Assembly (NCBI GenBank): GCA_036340635.1
Contig: JAYYYF010000002.1
Coordinates: 83,305 to 147,304 of the forward strand
DNA: 64,000 bases
DNA from: GCA-002728855 sp036340635
GTDB lineage: Bacteria > Bacteroidota > Bacteroidia > Flavobacteriales > Flavobacteriaceae
Direction of reading: 5' to 3'
The notes under the pieces are model-generated. The model worked only from the letters and a program-made list of their open reading frames with translations. It searched no databases and had not been told where the DNA came from. The translations under genes were made by a program, and so were the position numbers. Numbering within the stretch: position 1 is the first letter of the stretch; every line of letters starts with the position of its first letter. Of this stretch, positions 8,653-17,401 are shown one piece after another.

Positions 8653-9110
8653 TTATTTCTTTTTTTTTTGATTAGATCTAGATTTCTCTTAATCTCCCTT
8701 TTTTTAATAGCTTCACGCTTGTCATATAATTTCTTACCCTTTGCAAGAGCAATTTTAATTTTTGCAAATCCTTTCTCATTGATAAAAAGTTTAAGAGGAA
8801 TTATTGTCAAACCAGTATTTTTGATTTCTTTCGATAATTTAATTAATTCTTTTTTGTTGAGTAATAGTTTGCGATTAGATTTCGGGTTATGACTAAAATT
8901 TTTTTCAAAAGAATATTCTCCAATATACATTCCAACAACAAACAGTTCATTATTTTCACTAAATTGACAAAACCCCTCTTTTATTGAAGCTTTTCCTTCA
9001 CGAATAGATTTTATTTCAGTTCCAGAAAGAACTATTCCAGCTGTATATTTGGAAAGTATTTGATATTCAAATTGGGCTTTTTTATTTTGAATATTGATTT
9101 TTTTCTGCAC
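8649..9110 (-). CDS. smpB: SsrA-binding protein SmpB
   Basis: SmpB binds tmRNA and brings it to stalled ribosomes for trans-translation. The 153 residues contain the conserved YTAGIVLSGTEIKSIREGK segment (about 22-40), SIKEGFC, and the basic C-terminal tail KLYDKREAIKKR that enters the mRNA channel. No tmRNA gene is visible in the window. The stop overlaps that of pcm. clpB ends its coding region start-side at 11733 and its stop lies 13 bases from the smpB start, so smpB is probably transcribed with clpB. Confidence 0.97.
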   Translation of the reverse strand: MQKKINIQNKKAQFEYQILSKYTAGIVLSGTEIKSIREGKASIKEGFCQFSENNELFVVGMYIGEYSFEKNFSHNPKSNRKLLLNKKELIKLSKEIKNTGLTIIPLKLFINEKGFAKIKIALAKGKKLYDKREAIKKREIKRNLDLIKKKRNN

Positions 9111-9123
9111 ATTATAAAGTTAA

Positions 9124-11733
9124 CTATTTAGCTTTATTTTCCACTCTATTTGTGTTTCTAAATACAATTTCATCTCCAAAATAATCAATAACAATATCTT
9201 TATTTCTTGTGATTTTTTCAGAAAGTAATGTTTTACTTAAAGGGTTTAATATTTCTTTTTGCAAGACCCTTTTAACAGGTCTGCCACCATATTGAGGGTT
9301 TAAGCTCTTTTTTGCTAAATTATTTACAGCATCTTCAGTAATATTAATTTTGATATTTTTTTCTTCCAATTGGTTTCTAATATTCCCAAATTGTAGTTTA
9401 ACGATTTCTTTAATTTCTTTTTTGGTTAGGGGTGAAAAAACAACTATGTCATCAATTCTATTTAAAAACTCTGGTCTAACTTTTGATTTTAATTCTTTCA
9501 TGACAGCTTCATTTGATTTTTTTTCAGCAACTTCAAAGCTAGGATTTGATTCAAAAGCATCTAAAATTTTCTCACTACCAAGGTTACTTGTCATGATGAT
9601 TATAGAGTTTTTAAAGTCTGCAACACGACCTTTATTATCTGTTAATCTACCTTCATCAAGGACCTGAAGAAGTATATTAAAAGTATCAGGATGTGCTTTT
9701 TCTATCTCATCTAGTAAAATCACAGAATAAGGTTTATTTCTTACTGCTTCTGTAAGTTGACCCCCCTCTTCATAACCAATATAACCTGGAGGGGATCCTA
9801 TTAGTCGACTTACGGCGTGAGACTCTTGATACTCACTCATGTCAATTCTAGTTAAGTTGTTTTCGTTGTCAAACAAAACTTCTGCTAGAGCTTTTGCTAA
9901 CTCAGTTTTTCCTACTCCTGTAGTACCTAAAAATAAAAAACTCCCAATAGGTTTTTTTGGATCTTGCAAACCGGTTCGACTTCTTCTTATGGCATCACTT
10001 ACTAGATTAATTGGGTTTTGCTGACCTACCATTCTTTCATGTATTTGTTTTTCCAAATTCAGCAATTTTTCTTTATCAGATTGTAACATTTTATTAAGCG
10101 GAACCCCAGTCCATTTAGAAACTACCTCCGCTATATCATCATAGGTAACTACTTCTTTAATCAATGAATCAGAATTTTGAAATTTTACTAATTTCTTATC
10201 AAGTCTTTTAATCTTTCCTTGAACTTCTTTAATCTTTCCATATCTTATTTCAGCAACTAGACCATAATCTCCATCTCTTTCTGCACGGTCTGATTTTTGT
10301 TTATAATTCTCTATTTCAAGTTTGTGTTGTTGAATATTGTCAAGCAGTTCTTTTTCTTGACTCCATTTTGTATATATTTTATTTCTGCTTTCTTTCAAAT
10401 TAGCCAATTCATTGTTTAATTTTTTCAGTTTCAAATTATCTTTTTCTCTTTTTATTGCAACAATTTCAATTTCTATTTGCCTGATTCTTCGATCTAAATC
10501 ATCTAATTCCTCAGGTTTGGAATTCATCTCAATCCTTAATTTTGATGCAGCTTCATCAATTAAATCAATAGCTTTATCTGGTAGAAATCGGTTGCTTATA
10601 TATCGGTCTGATAGCATCACAGAAGCGATTATGGCTTCGTCTTTAATCTGAACTTTGTGATGAGATTCATATCTTTCTTTTATCCCTCTCAAAATTGATA
10701 TGGCACTATCAATTTCTGGTTCATTGACCATTACTTTTTGAAATCTTCTTTCTAAAGCTTTATCTTTTTCAAAATATTTTTGATATTCATTAAGAGTTGT
10801 AGCCCCAATTGCCCTTAGCTCGCCCCTAGCTAATGCTGGTTTAAGAATATTTGCAGCGTCAATTGCTCCTTGGCCACCTCCAGTTCCAACCAGGGTATGT
10901 ATCTCATCAATAAATAAAACAATGTTGCCACTACTGGTAGAAACCTCTTTTATTACACTTTTTAATCTTTCTTCAAACTCTCCTTTAAATTTAGCTCCTG
11001 CGATTAGCGATCCCATATCCAATGAGAAAATTTGTTTATCCTTTAAGTTTTCAGGAACATCTCCTATAATAATTCTATTTGCTAATCCTTCTGCAATTGC
11101 AGTTTTCCCAGTTCCAGGTTCACCAACAAGTATGGGGTTGTTTTTGGTTCTACGAGAAAGTATCTGTAAAAGTCTTCTTATCTCATCATCTCTTCCAATT
11201 ACTGGGTCTAACCTTCCGTCAGCTGCTAATTTATTAAGATTTCTAGAATATTTTTTAAGTGCATTAAATTTTTGTTCAGCAGAGTTAGATGTGATTTTTT
11301 CTCCTTTTTGTAATTCTTTTAAAACACTTTTTAAATTTTTTTCACTAATACCTTGAGATTTCAATAATTTTTCGACATCTCCTTTTGAATTGAAGAGGGA
11401 AAGGAGAAGATGATGAGTTGCTACAAAATCATCATTTTGAACTTTAGCTATATTTACTGCGCTGATAAGGGTCTGACTTGATTTTTGAGAAATTGAAATT
11501 TGACCACTTTCTCCTTTTGGAATCTGGTTCAAAATTTCATTAACTGATTTTTCTAAAATCTCAATGTTCACTTGTAGTTTATTCATAATGAAAGGAAAAA
11601 AACTATCGTCAACTTTCATTAATGAACTCAATATATGGATATCTTCAATATTTTTATGCCCAAGACTTTGACATAACTGCTGTGAACCTTCGATTACTTC
11701 TTGAGATTTTATAGTGAAATTGCTAAAATCCAT
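9124..11733 (-). CDS. clpB: ATP-dependent chaperone ClpB
   Basis: A hexameric Hsp100 disaggregase that acts with DnaK. The 869 residues give the full architecture: two Clp-N repeats (about 1-145), first AAA+ domain with Walker A GEPGTGKT at 204-211, the coiled-coil middle domain (about 410-525, rich in K, E and L), and the second AAA+ domain with GTTGVGKTELAKALAE near residue 605, ending with the Clp D2-small domain. No ClpP-binding loop is expected in this family. It lies upstream of smpB in the same direction, a protein-quality-control pairing. The 91 bases before the start hold no recognisable heat-shock element. Confidence 0.97.
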   Translation of the reverse strand: MDFSNFTIKSQEVIEGSQQLCQSLGHKNIEDIHILSSLMKVDDSFFPFIMNKLQVNIEILEKSVNEILNQIPKGESGQISISQKSSQTLISAVNIAKVQNDDFVATHHLLLSLFNSKGDVEKLLKSQGISEKNLKSVLKELQKGEKITSNSAEQKFNALKKYSRNLNKLAADGRLDPVIGRDDEIRRLLQILSRRTKNNPILVGEPGTGKTAIAEGLANRIIIGDVPENLKDKQIFSLDMGSLIAGAKFKGEFEERLKSVIKEVSTSSGNIVLFIDEIHTLVGTGGGQGAIDAANILKPALARGELRAIGATTLNEYQKYFEKDKALERRFQKVMVNEPEIDSAISILRGIKERYESHHKVQIKDEAIIASVMLSDRYISNRFLPDKAIDLIDEAASKLRIEMNSKPEELDDLDRRIRQIEIEIVAIKREKDNLKLKKLNNELANLKESRNKIYTKWSQEKELLDNIQQHKLEIENYKQKSDRAERDGDYGLVAEIRYGKIKEVQGKIKRLDKKLVKFQNSDSLIKEVVTYDDIAEVVSKWTGVPLNKMLQSDKEKLLNLEKQIHERMVGQQNPINLVSDAIRRSRTGLQDPKKPIGSFLFLGTTGVGKTELAKALAEVLFDNENNLTRIDMSEYQESHAVSRLIGSPPGYIGYEEGGQLTEAVRNKPYSVILLDEIEKAHPDTFNILLQVLDEGRLTDNKGRVADFKNSIIIMTSNLGSEKILDAFESNPSFEVAEKKSNEAVMKELKSKVRPEFLNRIDDIVVFSPLTKKEIKEIVKLQFGNIRNQLEEKNIKINITEDAVNNLAKKSLNPQYGGRPVKRVLQKEILNPLSKTLLSEKITRNKDIVIDYFGDEIVFRNTNRVENKAK

Positions 11734-11824
11734 AATATATTTTAATTTAATTGGAACAAAAGTTATTCCATTTAAAAATAAATGCCTTTATGTCATTAAA
11801 CCTCTAAAGAACCGCCAAAAAGTC

Positions 11825-13318
11825 TTATTTATACAATTCCTTAAAAGCTTGGGATAAATGTTTTTGAATATCACCAGACAGAGTAGTTTCTTCACTTAAT
11901 TTATTTGAAGCTATGTCTGCTGCAGCGCCATGGAGATATACTGCTAGTCGTGCACAAATATCAGGTGTATAACCCTGTGCTAATAATCCACCTAGGAGTC
12001 CAGTTAAAACATCTCCACTTCCAGCCGTAGCCATTCCTGGGTTACCTGTAGAATTAAACCAAATTTTATTTGTGGGAAGGGAAATAGAAGTATGCGCTCC
12101 TTTTAAAACAACGATAATTTGATATTTTAATGATAAATTCTTAAGCTTAATTAATTTTTCTTGATCATCTTCCCATGGTCCAACTAATCTTTTAAATTCT
12201 TTTGGGTGTGGGGTTAGGATACTGTTTTTGGGGATATAATTTAGCAATTTTTTATTCCGACTTAAGATGTTTATAGCATCTGCATCAATAATTAATGGGG
12301 AAGTACATTTTTTTAAAACTGATGAAATAAATGATGCTGTTGCTTTTGAATTGCCAATTCCAGGACCAATAGCTATTGTTTTTAATTTAGAATTAAATTC
12401 TCCAGATAAATAATCTTTGCCACTATTTATTTCTAACATTGCTTCAGGCACGGAAGTTTGTATAATTTGCACACCACATTTTGGAGTATAAACTGTTAAT
12501 TTTCCTAATCCTGAAAAAAGGGAAACTTTTGCGGCTAAAATTGACGCCCCAATTTTTCCTTCACTACCAGCAACTAACAAAAGATGCCCTCTATTTCCTT
12601 TATGATCAAATTTTTGATATTTCCTATATAAGGGGCTAAGACTCTCTTTTGTATTGTAAAAAAAATCACTAGCAATTTTTTTGATATAATCTTTATCCAA
12701 TCCAATGTCTAAAATTTTAAATTCACCTACAAAATTTCCAGATTCAGGAAACATAAAAGATAATTTTGGGAATTGGAACGTAAGAGTGTAACTAGCATTG
12801 ACTATGTTTTTGTTTTTCTTATTGTACTCTGTGAACATACCTGTAGGGATGTCAATTGAAATAACCTCTTTAAAATTTACATTTATCCAATTAATTATTT
12901 CTCTCAATTTATGTTCTATTGGTCGATTCAATCCAGAACCTATAATTGAGTCAATAATTACATGTTTTTTATTAAAAGCTATGCCCTTAAGGGCATCTAT
13001 TGTTAGAATTTTTGTTTTGGATTTCAATCTTTTTTTATTTATCAAATAATCTTCACTTGATTTTCTTTTAATTGAATATTCAAAACAGGAACAAGAATAT
13101 CCAAGCTTTGAAATAATTCTAGCAATTGCTAACCCATCCCCTCCATTATTACCATTACCACACAAAAAAATAAATTTTTTAGAAGCCGGATATTTGTTCC
13201 TAATCCAATTTGAACAAGCCATTGCAGCATTTTCCATGAGATCAATTGAAGTTATTTTTAATTTTTCAATTGTATGTATATCGGCTTTTTTTATCTGATC
13301 TGAGGTAAGGATTTTCAT
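11825..13318 (-). CDS. nnrD: Bifunctional NAD(P)HX epimerase / ADP-dependent NAD(P)HX dehydratase
   Basis: A two-domain repair enzyme for hydrated NADH and NADPH. The N-terminal YjeF epimerase domain (about 1-215) shows FLCGNGNNGGDGLAIAR near residues 50-66 and SIDIPTGM near 153-160. The C-terminal ribokinase-like dehydratase domain (about 220-497) shows HKGNRGHLLLVAGS, LTPHPKEF and the catalytic NPGMATAGSGDVLTG. The length of 497 is typical of the fused form. It is divergent from glyA across 122 bases. Both domains look complete. Confidence 0.95.
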   Translation of the reverse strand: MKILTSDQIKKADIHTIEKLKITSIDLMENAAMACSNWIRNKYPASKKFIFLCGNGNNGGDGLAIARIISKLGYSCSCFEYSIKRKSSEDYLINKKRLKSKTKILTIDALKGIAFNKKHVIIDSIIGSGLNRPIEHKLREIINWINVNFKEVISIDIPTGMFTEYNKKNKNIVNASYTLTFQFPKLSFMFPESGNFVGEFKILDIGLDKDYIKKIASDFFYNTKESLSPLYRKYQKFDHKGNRGHLLLVAGSEGKIGASILAAKVSLFSGLGKLTVYTPKCGVQIIQTSVPEAMLEINSGKDYLSGEFNSKLKTIAIGPGIGNSKATASFISSVLKKCTSPLIIDADAINILSRNKKLLNYIPKNSILTPHPKEFKRLVGPWEDDQEKLIKLKNLSLKYQIIVVLKGAHTSISLPTNKIWFNSTGNPGMATAGSGDVLTGLLGGLLAQGYTPDICARLAVYLHGAAADIASNKLSEETTLSGDIQKHLSQAFKELYK

Positions 13319-13379
13319 GTCAATATAAAATAAGTAATAAAATGTTAATTTCTTGTGTAAAACATAGAAATTAATAGAT

Positions 13380-13387
13380 CAAAAATA
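13380..13387 (-). promoter_or_regulatory. Possible -7 element for the NAD(P)HX repair gene
   Basis: Reads TATTTTTG on the minus strand, a match to TAnnTTTG, about 62 bases before the start codon at 13318. There is no clear -33 TTG. Kept because the same divergent gap holds a second copy facing glyA, but chance occurrence in this AT-rich gap is quite possible. Confidence 0.22.
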
Positions 13388-13411
13388 GATCTTATAAGCT
13401 TATTTAATTTT

Positions 13412-13419
13412 TATTTTTG
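13412..13419 (+). promoter_or_regulatory. Possible -7 element for glyA
   Basis: TATTTTTG matches the Bacteroidota TAnnTTTG element and would start transcription near 13424, about 17 bases before the TTG start of glyA. No -33 TTG at the right distance is seen, so confidence is limited. Confidence 0.33.
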
Positions 13420-13440
13420 TTCTGTTCTTAAAATTTTATA

Positions 13441-14712
13441 TTGAACAATTCTAAAATAGTTTTTGATTTAATTAATAAAGAAAAAAAGAGGCAGATTAAT
13501 GGAATAGAGTTGATTGCTTCTGAAAACTTTACTAGCCCTCAAGTTTTGGAGGCTACAGGATCTGTTTTGACTAATAAATATGCAGAAGGTTATCCCGGCA
13601 AACGATATTATGGAGGATGTGAAGTGGTTGATGAGATAGAAGATATTGCAATAAATAGGGCAAAGAAACTTTTTGGTGCTGAATATGCAAATGTTCAACC
13701 TCATTCTGGTTCCCAAGCAAATTCAGCTGTTTTTGCTGCATTTTTAAAACCAAATGATTCAATTTTAGGTTTTGATTTGTCCCATGGAGGGCATCTAACT
13801 CATGGTTCTCCTGTAAATTTTTCAGGACAACTATATAAAGCTAATTTTTATGGAGTTGAAAAGGATACGGGAAGAATTGATTATGATAAAATACAATCAA
13901 TTGCTTCAAAGGTTAAACCAAAGATGATTATTGCTGGGGCTTCGTCATATTCAAGAGATATGGATTTTAAAAAATTCCGAGAAATTTCTGATGATGTAGG
14001 AGCCTTTTTAATGGCTGATATTGCACACCCAGCTGGATTTATAGCATCAGGTTTATTGAATAATCCATTACCACATTGCCATATTGTAACTACCACAACT
14101 CACAAGACTCTTCGAGGACCCAGAGGCGGTTTAATTTTAATGGGGAATGATTTTGAAAATCCTTTTGGTATTACTCTAAAAAATGGTTCACTTCGCAAAA
14201 TGTCTCATTTAATCAACATGTCAGTTTTTCCAGGAAACCAAGGTGGTCCATTGGAACATGTAATTGCTGCTAAAGCAATTGCTTTTGGGGAGGCCCTAGA
14301 CCCTAAATTTAAAGAATATATGAAGCAAGTTCAATTGAATGCATCAGTAATGGCTAATTTGTTTTTAGAAAAGGGTTATGATGTTATTTCAGGAGGGACA
14401 GACAATCATATGATTCTTATTGATCTTAGGAATAAAAATATAACCGGTAAGGAAGCCGAAGAAATTTTAGCTAAAGCTGACATTACCGTTAATAAAAATA
14501 TGGTTCCATTTGACGACAAATCTCCTTTTATAACTTCAGGGATTAGGATAGGAACTGCTGCAGTTACAACCAGGGGATTAAAAGAAGAAAATATTAAAAA
14601 AATTGTTCATTTTATAGATTCCGTTTTAAGAAATCCTTCTGATGAATCTTCCGTGAAAAAGGTTTTATCAGAAGTGAATCAGATGATGATCCCGTTCCCT
14701 CTTTTTGCTTGA
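13441..14712 (+). CDS. glyA: Serine hydroxymethyltransferase
   Basis: A PLP enzyme that interconverts serine and glycine and charges tetrahydrofolate with a one-carbon unit. The 423-residue length is standard. The PLP lysine is K222 in TTTTHKTLRGPRGG; the N-terminal IELIASENFTS and TNKYAEGYPGKRYYGG blocks are complete. The start is TTG at 13441: the first internal methionine lies far inside the conserved fold. The stop is two bases from the convergent stop of the next gene, with no terminator hairpin seen. Confidence 0.97.
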   Translation: MNNSKIVFDLINKEKKRQINGIELIASENFTSPQVLEATGSVLTNKYAEGYPGKRYYGGCEVVDEIEDIAINRAKKLFGAEYANVQPHSGSQANSAVFAAFLKPNDSILGFDLSHGGHLTHGSPVNFSGQLYKANFYGVEKDTGRIDYDKIQSIASKVKPKMIIAGASSYSRDMDFKKFREISDDVGAFLMADIAHPAGFIASGLLNNPLPHCHIVTTTTHKTLRGPRGGLILMGNDFENPFGITLKNGSLRKMSHLINMSVFPGNQGGPLEHVIAAKAIAFGEALDPKFKEYMKQVQLNASVMANLFLEKGYDVISGGTDNHMILIDLRNKNITGKEAEEILAKADITVNKNMVPFDDKSPFITSGIRIGTAAVTTRGLKEENIKKIVHFIDSVLRNPSDESSVKKVLSEVNQMMIPFPLFA

Positions 14713-14714
14713 TT

Positions 14715-15740
14715 TTATTTTTTTGGATATATTTTTATTTCGAATAATTTATCCCAATTTTTTCCAGTAACAAAAAACGTTTTTCGCTTTTGATTATAAG
14801 CAATTCCATTTAAAACATCTAATTTGGGGTGTTGATTTACTTTTTCTTTTATACCTGAAAAGTCAATGACGCCATCAACCATACCGTTTTCAGGATTAAT
14901 TATAACAGCTACTTCTTTATCAAATTGATACGTGTTTGCATATATTTTCCCATTTACATATTCTAATTCATTTATTTTATTGAGAGTTGATTTGTTTGTC
15001 ATTACTTGAATTTTTTCTATTTCTTTTTGTGTATTTCCATCTAAAATCCAAATATAATTTGTCCCGTCAGATTTATAAATTTTTTCTCCATCACTACATA
15101 GTCCCCATCCCTCTTTACTTTCTCCATAGGAAAATGATCTTTCTATTTCCAATGTTATTGGATCATATTGAAACCCAATTCCTTCTCTCCAGGTTAACTG
15201 AATTAATTTGTTATTAATAAACGTTAATCCTTCCCCAAAATAAACATCATCTAAAGGCTTCATAGAATATATCTCACCAGTTTTATAATTCAGTTTTCTA
15301 ACACTTGATTTCCCTTTTAAACCAGTGCTTTCATAAAGTGTATCATTGTAAAACTCAAGCCCTTGGGTATATGCTTCTGAGTCATGAGGATATTCATTTA
15401 TGATTTTATAAGTATAAAGAACGGGGGATGTTTCTGCAAAAATTTTAACAGAGGTGTTCTTTATTACACTTTGTTCATTGGAAAAAATTGAAGCTTTAAT
15501 TGAATGGTCTCCAAGCTTTAGATTATTTAAAGGATAAATTTGAGCAATTTTCTTTTCGTTTAAAAAAAAGTGGATGGAATCTACTAGATGATTTTTTTTG
15601 TTTTTTATAGTTAGATAAATTGAATCATTATTTGTTAATTTTTTTGAACTTGATTCAACTTTTATTGAAAAATCATCACTTATGTTGGAACCACATTTGA
15701 GAAAAAAGATTAAAAAAATTGTAATTGAAGCAAACTTCAT
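14715..15740 (-). CDS. Glutaminyl-peptide cyclotransferase-like lipoprotein
   Basis: A 341-residue exported protein with a lipoprotein signal ending in LKC at residue 16. Residues about 30-110 look like an Ig-like or beta domain, and about 115-341 form the beta-propeller of the plant/bacterial glutamine cyclotransferase family, with HDSEAYTQGLEF, LTWREG and YANTYQ as recognisable blade motifs. Members of this family cyclise N-terminal glutamine to pyroglutamate. It should act on the periplasmic side of a membrane. The substrate is unknown, and the gene is isolated on its strand between glyA and the SRP RNA. Confidence 0.85.
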   Translation of the reverse strand: MKFASITIFLIFFLKCGSNISDDFSIKVESSSKKLTNNDSIYLTIKNKKNHLVDSIHFFLNEKKIAQIYPLNNLKLGDHSIKASIFSNEQSVIKNTSVKIFAETSPVLYTYKIINEYPHDSEAYTQGLEFYNDTLYESTGLKGKSSVRKLNYKTGEIYSMKPLDDVYFGEGLTFINNKLIQLTWREGIGFQYDPITLEIERSFSYGESKEGWGLCSDGEKIYKSDGTNYIWILDGNTQKEIEKIQVMTNKSTLNKINELEYVNGKIYANTYQFDKEVAVIINPENGMVDGVIDFSGIKEKVNQHPKLDVLNGIAYNQKRKTFFVTGKNWDKLFEIKIYPKK

Positions 15741-15784
15741 TTTAAATTAAATTTCATCTAAGTTATTTAATTAAAATGAAATAA

Positions 15785-15814
15785 TTGTTGAACCATATAA
15801 ACCTCTTATATTTG
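15785..15814 (+). promoter_or_regulatory. Bacteroidota-type promoter of the SRP RNA
   Basis: TTG at 15785-15787 and TATATTTG at 15807-15814 match the -33 TTG and -7 TAnnTTTG elements with a 19-base spacer. The -7 box ends four bases before the first G of the SRP RNA at 15818, which is where transcription should begin. The fit of both boxes and the RNA end makes this the clearest promoter in the window. Confidence 0.72.
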
Positions 15815-15817
15815 TCT

Positions 15818-15913
15818 GGGCAAGTCCTGCACAACCAGCTCCTGCCGAATCCCCCAGGGTGGGAACACAGCAAGGGTAGGTGGTTGTAGCGGTGTGATGT
15901 AGATCGCTTGCCC
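15818..15913 (+). ncRNA. ffs: Signal recognition particle RNA, bacterial small type (4.5S)
   Basis: About 96 bases in a gap between two genes. The ends pair (GGGCAAG at 15818-15824 with CTTGCCC at 15907-15913), CACAACCA pairs with TGGTTGTAG further in, and the apical loop has the conserved GAATCCCCCAGG and GGGAACACAGCAAGGGTA blocks of the Ffh-binding domain. It is followed directly by TTTTTATTTT, a likely terminator. The RNA pairs with Ffh to target membrane proteins. The exact ends are inferred from the helix. Confidence 0.92.
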
Positions 15914-15929
15914 TTTTTATTTTCTTATA

Positions 15930-16736
15930 ATGTCAAAAGTAGTTTTAATTACAGGGGCATCTTCTGGTTTTGGAAAGATTATTGCAGAAAAATTATCTGA
16001 TGATGGATATATTGTTTATGGGACCAGTAGAAATCCAAAAAAATATCCTTTGCCAAAAAAATATAAACTTTTAAAGTTTAACATTACTTCTTTTACAGAT
16101 TCTTCCAAATTAGTTGATTTAATAGTTGGGGAAAATAAAAGAATAGATGTTTTAATTAATAATGCTGGAATTGGATTTACTGGCCCAGTTGAGGAAATTT
16201 TGATTGAGGATGTAAAAAAAGTTTTTGACACAAATTTTTTTGGTCATATTGATTTGATTCAGAATGTTTTACCTGTTATGCGAAAAAATAATTATGGACT
16301 TGTCATTAACATAACCTCTATAGCAGGCTATCATGGAATTCCTTTTGTAAGTACTTATTGTGCATCAAAAGCGGCGATGGAATTTTTAGGTGAGGCATTA
16401 AATATGGAAGTGAAAAAATATGGTATAAGGGTCGTAAATATAGCTCCAGGTGACTATAATACAGAAATTAAAATTAACCGTCAAGATACTATACTAAGTA
16501 AAAATTCTCCTTATTATAAAGTTTATAAAAGTCTAATTAATCAATGGATTTTAAACATGAATAATTCTAGGAATCCAATTGAATTAGCAAATCTTGTAAG
16601 TAAAGTTATAAAAAAGAAAAACCCTAATATTCATTACGTCATAGGTCCTTTTCTGCAGAAAATAAGTATTATCTTGAAAAAGATTTTGCCAGAAAAAATA
16701 TACGAAAGACTTTTAATGAATCATTATAAACTTTAA
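15930..16736 (+). CDS. Short-chain dehydrogenase/reductase
   Basis: A 268-residue classical SDR. The cofactor loop TGASSGFG is at residues 8-15, NNAG at 77-80, the catalytic serine S130 in NITSIAG, and Y143 with K147 in YCASKAA. The C-terminal part has the length of the group that acts on retinol, steroid or other lipid alcohols, but the substrate cannot be told. It starts 16 bases after the SRP RNA and ends 11 bases before the transaldolase gene, so the two CDSs are likely co-transcribed. Confidence 0.92.
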   Translation: MSKVVLITGASSGFGKIIAEKLSDDGYIVYGTSRNPKKYPLPKKYKLLKFNITSFTDSSKLVDLIVGENKRIDVLINNAGIGFTGPVEEILIEDVKKVFDTNFFGHIDLIQNVLPVMRKNNYGLVINITSIAGYHGIPFVSTYCASKAAMEFLGEALNMEVKKYGIRVVNIAPGDYNTEIKINRQDTILSKNSPYYKVYKSLINQWILNMNNSRNPIELANLVSKVIKKKNPNIHYVIGPFLQKISIILKKILPEKIYERLLMNHYKL

Positions 16737-16747
16737 ATTTAGTAACA

Positions 16748-17401
16748 ATGAAATTTTTTATAGACACAGCGAATCTTAATCAAATAAAAGAAGCCCAATC
16801 CTTAGGGATTTTAGATGGAGTAACTACAAATCCATCTTTAATGGCCAAGGAAGGTATAAAAGGGAAAGCCAACATAGCTAGACATTACGTAGACATATGT
16901 AACATTGTAGATGGCGATGTATCTGCTGAAGTGATTTCAACAGATCTTCAAGGAATGATTAAAGAAGGTGAGGAATTAGCCAAGCTTCATAAAAATATTG
17001 TTGTTAAGGTTCCAATAATTAAAGAGGGTGTCCAGGCTTTAAAATATTTTTCAACAAATAAAATTAGAACTAATTGCACTTTAATTTTTTCTCCTGGACA
17101 AGCGCTTTTAGCTGCAAAAGCTGGCGCCAATTATGTTTCACCCTTTATTGGTCGTCTTGATGATATTTCAAGTGATGGATTGTCTTTAATTCAAGAAATA
17201 AGACAGATTTATGATAATTATCAATTTGAAACTAAAATTTTGGCGGCTTCTATCCGGCATACAATGCATATTATTGATTGTGCTAAAATAGGCGCGGATG
17301 TTATGACAGGACCTTTAAATTCAATTTTAGGTTTATTAAAACATCCTCTGACTGATAATGGATTAAAGAAATTTTTAGAGGATCATAGTAAGACTAATTA
17401 A
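16748..17401 (+). CDS. fsa: Fructose-6-phosphate aldolase / small transaldolase
   Basis: A 217-residue protein of the short transaldolase family (TalC, MipB, FSA), forming a TIM barrel. The N-terminus KFFIDTANLNQIKEA and GVTTNPSLM are signatures, and K87 in VVKVPI is the Schiff-base lysine. The NCTLIFSPGQALLAAKAGA block is also typical. It acts in the non-oxidative pentose phosphate pathway as a transaldolase or as an aldolase on fructose 6-phosphate; sequence alone does not settle which. The last eight bases overlap the end of the convergent lipoprotein gene. Confidence 0.93.
   Translation: MKFFIDTANLNQIKEAQSLGILDGVTTNPSLMAKEGIKGKANIARHYVDICNIVDGDVSAEVISTDLQGMIKEGEELAKLHKNIVVKVPIIKEGVQALKYFSTNKIRTNCTLIFSPGQALLAAKAGANYVSPFIGRLDDISSDGLSLIQEIRQIYDNYQFETKILAASIRHTMHIIDCAKIGADVMTGPLNSILGLLKHPLTDNGLKKFLEDHSKTN

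Noticed and set aside
10922..11356. Open frame of 144 codons opposite clpB
   Set aside because: It lies wholly antisense to the conserved first AAA+ domain of ClpB; its hydrophobic, serine-rich translation is what the reverse of that domain gives.
11734..11824. Heat-shock element (CIRCE or similar) before clpB
   Set aside because: I read the gap on both strands and found no inverted repeat of the CIRCE type or other known operator.
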